Source: Bacteroidota bacterium
GTDB taxonomy: Bacteria > Bacteroidota > Bacteroidia > Palsa-965
Direction: 5' to 3'
DNA length: 63,291 nucleotides
NCBI GenBank assembly: GCA_013298545.1
Contig: JAAFIA010000015.1
Span: 1 to 63,291, forward strand
Shown: positions 59,491 through 63,291 of the stretch, piece after piece
How the letters are laid out: the number at the start of each line of letters is the position of its first letter
Position numbering within the stretch: position 1 is the stretch's first letter
Made by a program: the position numbers and the translations under genes
The notes under the pieces: model-generated
Database searches by the model: none
Seen by the model: the letters and a program-made list of their open reading frames with translations, nothing else
What the model was told of the DNA's origin: nothing

Positions 59491-60168
59491 ATGAAAACCG
59501 ATTTTCTGTTCAGTCGCAGAAGTATTGTTGTACTTGCTGCATCTAGTTCCATTACCTTCTTTGCTTGCAAAAAAGAAGATGCCATTCCTGTTGTACAAAA
59601 CCCCGATCCACAACCGCTATCAACGATGTACAACTTTCCAATCACGACAGGCTCGTATTGGATTTATCAAAACGAACAACTCGATTCAAACGGAACCCTT
59701 ATCAACATCGGCGCTTGCGATAGCATGTTTGTAGAAGGCGATACGACTATTGGAGCCAATACGTACAAAAAAATACGCACGATTCGCGGCTTCGGCACAG
59801 GTTACTTTCCGCTCACACAACTAAGCATCCTCCGCGATTCGGCAGGCTATTTAGTTGATCCAACAGGTAGTTTTATTGAGCACGATAATTTTACAGACAC
59901 GCTCAACAACTACAATGTGCCCAATACCGTTGATGTTTGGTATTTTATGGAACACCAAGATTCGCTTGTTACCGTTCCTGCTGGCACATTTCAAACGATT
60001 GATTATAAAGGCCACGCGTATGCCTTAGTCCCCAATTATCCTTGGCCCAACCCGCGCTTCACGCATCGCTTATTTGCAAACAACATTGGCGAAATTCGAC
60101 AACGTTTGCATTTTTTCTCCTCGCCTGATTATATCCAACGCAGCCTTCTCCGCTACCACATCCAATAA
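59491..60168 (+). CDS. Hypothetical lipoprotein
   Basis: Lipoprotein of 225 residues. An Arg-containing signal (FLFSRRSIVVLAASSSITFFAC) ends in lipobox Cys25 followed by KKED. The body contains FPITTGSYWIYQNEQLDSNG, a pattern frequent in Bacteroidota lipoproteins of unknown role, and VTVPAGTFQTIDYKG. I chose the ATG at 59491 for the signal peptide; the frame is open from 59374, overlapping the DUF5686 gene. It follows that gene by 104 bp and ends at a strong terminator. Confidence 0.72.
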   Translation: MKTDFLFSRRSIVVLAASSSITFFACKKEDAIPVVQNPDPQPLSTMYNFPITTGSYWIYQNEQLDSNGTLINIGACDSMFVEGDTTIGANTYKKIRTIRGFGTGYFPLTQLSILRDSAGYLVDPTGSFIEHDNFTDTLNNYNVPNTVDVWYFMEHQDSLVTVPAGTFQTIDYKGHAYALVPNYPWPNPRFTHRLFANNIGEIRQRLHFFSSPDYIQRSLLRYHIQ

Positions 60169-60174
60169 AAACGC

Positions 60175-60220
60175 AACGGGCGATTGCAGGAAATACAAAC
60201 CTGCTTTCGCCCGTTCTTTT
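60175..60220 (+). terminator. Terminator after lipoprotein gene
   Basis: A 16-nt stem with a small internal mismatch (AACGGGCGA...GCAGG at 60175-60190; CCTGC...TCGCCCGTT at 60200-60215) followed by CTTTT. The rest of 60221-60412 shows GCAACGCG/CGCGTT-type short repeats but no gene. Confidence 0.85.
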
Positions 60221-60412
60221 CTTTTCTCCTACGCTTCCGAAGGCTCGGAATGCAACGCGTAGGTACGAAATGCGCGTTTGCAACGCGCGTTTCACCATTT
60301 TAACAACCTACTAAATTCATCCTCCTTATTCATAAAAAACAGACTCCAGAAACGTTAGCAAGTAGCCGATAAAGCACACCCCTACACATTTCGTTTCTTC
60401 ATCTGTCATAGG

Positions 60413-60443
60413 TTTATATAATCCGTATAAAATCGTACCTTTA
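60413..60443 (+). promoter_or_regulatory. Promoter of the purF-like gene
   Basis: TTTA (60413-60416) and TACCTTTA (60436-60443) with exactly 19 bp between, a good fit to the Bacteroidota TTTG / TAnnTTTG form with one mismatch in each, 26 bp upstream of the ATG. Confidence 0.55.
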
Positions 60444-60469
60444 CGCTCCGTTTGTAACCGGCCTCCAAC

Positions 60470-62365
60470 ATGAGCGATCAGATCAAACACGAGTGCGGAA
60501 TTGTACTCATTCGTCTGTTAAAACCCTACCAATACTACATCGACAAATACGATACGCCCATGTACGGGCTAAACAAATTGTATTTGCTCATGGAGAAACA
60601 GCACAACCGCGGCCAAGATGGCGCTGGTGTGGCTACCATCAAATTTGATGTTGCCCCCGGATCGCGCTACATCAGCCGCTACCGTGCTACTGGCTCTACC
60701 GCCATTCAAGAAATTTTTGGGAAAATCAATTCCAAATTTGAAGACGCACAGAAAAAGCATCCTTCAAAAATGAAAGATGCAGCGTTCCTCAAACGTGGCG
60801 TTGCGTTTACAGGCGAATTGCTCATGGGCCATTTGCGCTACGGAACGTATGGCGGAAATAGCATCGAGAACTGTCATCCGTTTTTGCGTCAAAACAATTG
60901 GATTACCCGCAACCTCGTTGTCTCCGGTAATTTTAATTTGACGAATGTGGACGAACTCTTCGATCACCTTGTCGAACTCGGACAACACCCGAAAGAAAAA
61001 GCCGATACCGTAACGGTGATGGAAAAAATCGGGCATTTTCTGGATGGCGAAGTAGAACGCTTATTTCAAGTCTTCAAAGCACAAGGCTATTCCAACCAAG
61101 AAATTACCGACCTCATTGCACGCGATATCGACATTCAAAATATCTTGCAAGGCGCGAGTAAAAAATGGGACGGTGGTTATACCATGACAGGTATGCTTGG
61201 GCATGGCGATGCATTTGTATTGCGCGACCCAAGCGGCATTCGTCCAGCTTTCTGGTATGCCGATGATGAAATTGTCGTTGTTACCTCAGAACGTCCGGCC
61301 ATTCAAACCGCATTCAATGTTCCAATCGAATCGATTCGTGAACTAACGCCTGGCCATGCGTTAATCATTAAAAAAGATGGCACCTTTGGCGAACATGAAA
61401 TTGTTCCTGCCTTGGAGAAAAAATCGTGCACGTTCGAGCGCATCTATTTCTCGCGCGGAAGCGATCGCGACATTTACGAAGAACGTAAAAGTTTGGGCCG
61501 TCAACTCACACCAACCGTTTTGAAAGCGGTTGATTTTGATGTGCAAAATACCGTCTTCTCGTTTATTCCGAATACCGCCGAAGTGGCGTTTTATGGGTTG
61601 GTTGATGGCTTACACAATTACCTCAACACCGTAAAACGACATAAAATTTTGTCGATGGGAAAAGTTGCTGATCCCGAACTCACCGAGATTTTATCGCTTC
61701 AGCCACGCATCGAAAAAATTGCCTTGAAAGATGCCAAGCTACGCACCTTCATCACTTCCGATTCACGTCGCGACGATATGGTGGCACACGTTTACGACAC
61801 CACCTACGGCGTAGTCAAAAAAGGCGATAACCTGGTTGTGCTCGATGATTCGATCGTTCGTGGTACAACCTTGCGTCAAAGCATTCTTAAAATTCTGGAT
61901 CGCCTAGGTCCGAAAAAAATTGTTGTGGTTTCCTCTGCACCACAAATTCGTTACCCCGATTGCTACGGCATCGACATGGCTAAAATGGGCGACTTCATTG
62001 CTTTCCAAGCCGCTGTTGAATTGCTGAAAGAAACCTTCCGCGAAAATTTACTCGACGAAGTTTACGAAAAAGCCAAAGCGCAAGAAGGTTTGCCTGTAGA
62101 ACAAATCACGAATGTGGTGAAAGAAGTTTATGCCCCATTCTCAGCCGAACAGATTTCACAAAAAATATCACAATTGCTTACGCCCGCTGGCATCAATGCC
62201 GATGTAGAAATTTTATACCAATCGCTCGAAGGCTTGCACAGTGCTTGCCCCAACCATACCGGCGACTGGTATTTCTCCGGCAATTATCCAACACCGGGCG
62301 GAAACCGCGTCGTCAATCGCTCTTTCATGAATTACATGGAAGGCAAAAATGTACGTGCATATTAA
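60470..62365 (+). CDS. purF: Amidophosphoribosyltransferase-type protein, long form
   Basis: Class II glutamine amidotransferase fused to a type I phosphoribosyltransferase, 631 residues. PurF makes phosphoribosylamine, the first step of purine synthesis. The nucleophile candidate is Cys9 in KHECGIVLI; NRGQDGAG and MGHLRYGTYG are typical glutaminase motifs, and DPSGIRPAFW follows. The PRPP loop is VVLDDSIVRGTT. It is clearly longer than the usual 460-510 residues: there is an insertion near 75-100 (KKHPSKMKD) and a C-terminal extension after about 520 (EQITNVVKEVY ... GNRVVNRSFMNYMEG). It may be the Bacteroidota-specific long paralogue and not the housekeeping PurF. Confidence 0.88.
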   Translation: MSDQIKHECGIVLIRLLKPYQYYIDKYDTPMYGLNKLYLLMEKQHNRGQDGAGVATIKFDVAPGSRYISRYRATGSTAIQEIFGKINSKFEDAQKKHPSKMKDAAFLKRGVAFTGELLMGHLRYGTYGGNSIENCHPFLRQNNWITRNLVVSGNFNLTNVDELFDHLVELGQHPKEKADTVTVMEKIGHFLDGEVERLFQVFKAQGYSNQEITDLIARDIDIQNILQGASKKWDGGYTMTGMLGHGDAFVLRDPSGIRPAFWYADDEIVVVTSERPAIQTAFNVPIESIRELTPGHALIIKKDGTFGEHEIVPALEKKSCTFERIYFSRGSDRDIYEERKSLGRQLTPTVLKAVDFDVQNTVFSFIPNTAEVAFYGLVDGLHNYLNTVKRHKILSMGKVADPELTEILSLQPRIEKIALKDAKLRTFITSDSRRDDMVAHVYDTTYGVVKKGDNLVVLDDSIVRGTTLRQSILKILDRLGPKKIVVVSSAPQIRYPDCYGIDMAKMGDFIAFQAAVELLKETFRENLLDEVYEKAKAQEGLPVEQITNVVKEVYAPFSAEQISQKISQLLTPAGINADVEILYQSLEGLHSACPNHTGDWYFSGNYPTPGGNRVVNRSFMNYMEGKNVRAY

Positions 62366-62384
62366 TTGATCTATCAACTAATAA

Positions 62385-62422
62385 CCAAAAAACCCCGATT
62401 CAAAACGAATCGGGGTTTTTGG
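62385..62422. terminator. Terminator after purF-like gene
   Basis: Perfect stem CCAAAAACCCCGATTC-type arms (62385-62401 and 62406-62422, one A extra on the left) with a 4-nt loop; A and T tracts on both sides. Confidence 0.9.
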
Positions 62423-62561
62423 TTGGTCTAGAGTCAAAGTAGGAATTATAAAATCTGGTCATTGATGTGGTGACCTTAAAAATAATACTACTTTTAATCC
62501 TATGGCTGGCTTATCACCGTATCGGTATAATTTCAAGCAAATAATATTACAAACAATTCCA

Positions 62562-63291
62562 ATGAAAACAATTCTGCTTTGGCTCTTATTACTAGTCACA
62601 TACTGCTCGTCCGCGCAACAATGGGAGCAAAGAGGCCAAAATATCATTGGGGAAGCGGCTGGCGATAAATCTGGCCAATCGGTTCACCTTAGTAGAGACG
62701 GAAACACATTAGCGATAGGTGCCCCATACAACATTGGGAGTGGTAACTATGCTGGTCATGTGCGGGTTTATACATGGGACAGTGCATCTTGGCAACAAAA
62801 AGGCACAGATATTTTTGGAGAGACGGCTGGTGATTTATTTGGGTGGTCGGTTTGCCTTAGTGACGACGGTAATACTTTAGCAGTCGGTGCTCCAAACAAT
62901 GAAAATCAATTTTTTGATGCTGGACATGTACGTGTATATTCTTGGGATGGCATCGCATGGCTTCAAAGAGGAAATGATATTGATGGAGAAGATTTTTTTG
63001 ACCAATCTGGGATTGGCATTAGCTTGAGTTCGGATGGCAATACGTTAGCAGTTGGTGCAAATATAAACGATGGTAGTTTTATAGATGCAGGACATGTGCG
63101 CATATACACTTGGGATGGAATCACTTGGCAACAAAAGGGTGGTGATATTGACGGTGAAATGGCAAGTGAAGGCTCTGGGTTCAAAGTAAGTTTGAGTAAT
63201 GATGGAAATACCGTTGCAATTGGCGCATTTACGAACGGAGGTCTTAATATATATTGGGGTCAAGTCCGTATATATAGTTGGAATGGAGATC
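62562..63291 (+). CDS. Secreted FG-GAP-like repeat protein, 5' part (runs off window)
   Basis: The ATG at 62562 opens a frame that stays open to the last base (243 codons seen). A signal peptide (about 1-18, ending SSAQ) is followed by at least four repeats of about 56-60 residues with consensus WxQxGxDIxGExxGDxxGxSVxLSxDGNTLAVGAPxN, then AGHVRVYxWDG. This matches integrin-type FG-GAP beta-propeller-like repeats seen in secreted, often T9SS-exported, Bacteroidota proteins. The C-terminus, where a sorting domain would be, lies outside the window. The DNA is visibly more A+T-rich than purF. The 62423-62561 leader shows no clear promoter. Confidence 0.85.
   Translation, partial: MKTILLWLLLLVTYCSSAQQWEQRGQNIIGEAAGDKSGQSVHLSRDGNTLAIGAPYNIGSGNYAGHVRVYTWDSASWQQKGTDIFGETAGDLFGWSVCLSDDGNTLAVGAPNNENQFFDAGHVRVYSWDGIAWLQRGNDIDGEDFFDQSGIGISLSSDGNTLAVGANINDGSFIDAGHVRIYTWDGITWQQKGGDIDGEMASEGSGFKVSLSNDGNTVAIGAFTNGGLNIYWGQVRIYSWNGD

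Noticed and set aside
60378-60384. Another TAGGGGT (minus strand) upstream of the purF-like gene
   Set aside because: Faces a convergent lipoprotein gene and lacks the A/T block seen in the sigma locus; a single 7-mer is expected by chance.

Overview
The window looks like a chromosomal segment of an aerobic, probably gliding or T9SS-secreting member of the Bacteroidota. Evidence for this is SprA (the type IX secretion translocon), proteins with T9SS type A sorting domains, an alternative complex III (ActA-F) next to a cytochrome c oxidase, a TonB-dependent receptor with a carboxypeptidase-regulatory-like N-terminus, a FecI/FecR-type sigma/anti-sigma pair, DUF6029, DUF5686, DUF3078 and Omp28 families, and promoters with TAnnTTTG -7 boxes but little Shine-Dalgarno sequence. 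No rRNA, tRNA, CRISPR array or complete insertion sequence was recognised.

Layout. 1-1170: the 3' part of aspS. 1236-9940: an envelope-signalling locus. The plus side carries ECF sigma, FecR-like anti-sigma, an STN-domain outer-membrane protein with about 15 repeats of a 16-residue GxQ unit, and a small beta-barrel. The minus side carries a second GxQ-repeat protein, a TonB-dependent receptor and a head-GIN lipoprotein. Both divergent leaders contain the same TAGGGGT element. 9949-11738: two GNAT acetyltransferases, a VanZ-like protein and gcvH. 11739-12132: a non-coding repeat block. 12133-22320: the maeB-ruvA-sprA run. 22536-25744: small membrane/envelope genes and ruvB, which is flanked by repeat-rich spacers.

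25808-37479: one large respiratory operon transcribed right to left (actABCDEF, coxB, coxA), feeding electrons from menaquinol through a cytochrome-rich complex III analogue to oxygen. A 21-bp palindrome lies upstream of actA. 37809-41742: a SPOR protein, a thioredoxin-like protein, queG, a small conserved protein, ubiX and a PorT-like barrel. 41852-44957: an Omp28 / DUF6029 / TlpA envelope operon. 45271-47957: two tandemly duplicated T9SS cargo genes whose sorting domains are nearly identical in DNA, a 165-bp MITE-like element and a lipoprotein. 48015-50231: sirtuin, DUF3078 protein, mscL.

50328-56621: six co-directional genes. Two are a Septu-like ATPase/HNH defence pair (PtuA/PtuB-like). 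Downstream follow 3-hydroxyanthranilate dioxygenase, a TMTC-like membrane TPR protein, an ACMSD-like decarboxylase and an SDR that appears to lack the YxxxK site. 56774-62365: a DUF5686 outer-membrane protein, a lipoprotein and a long PurF-type amidotransferase. 62562-end: the start of a secreted FG-GAP-like repeat protein.

The best candidate for something undescribed is the 1.2-9.9 kb locus. There the STN signalling domain, normally the N-terminus of FecA-like TonB-dependent transducers, sits on a GxQ-repeat/beta-barrel protein directly after the sigma/anti-sigma pair. The local TonB-dependent receptor has no STN domain.
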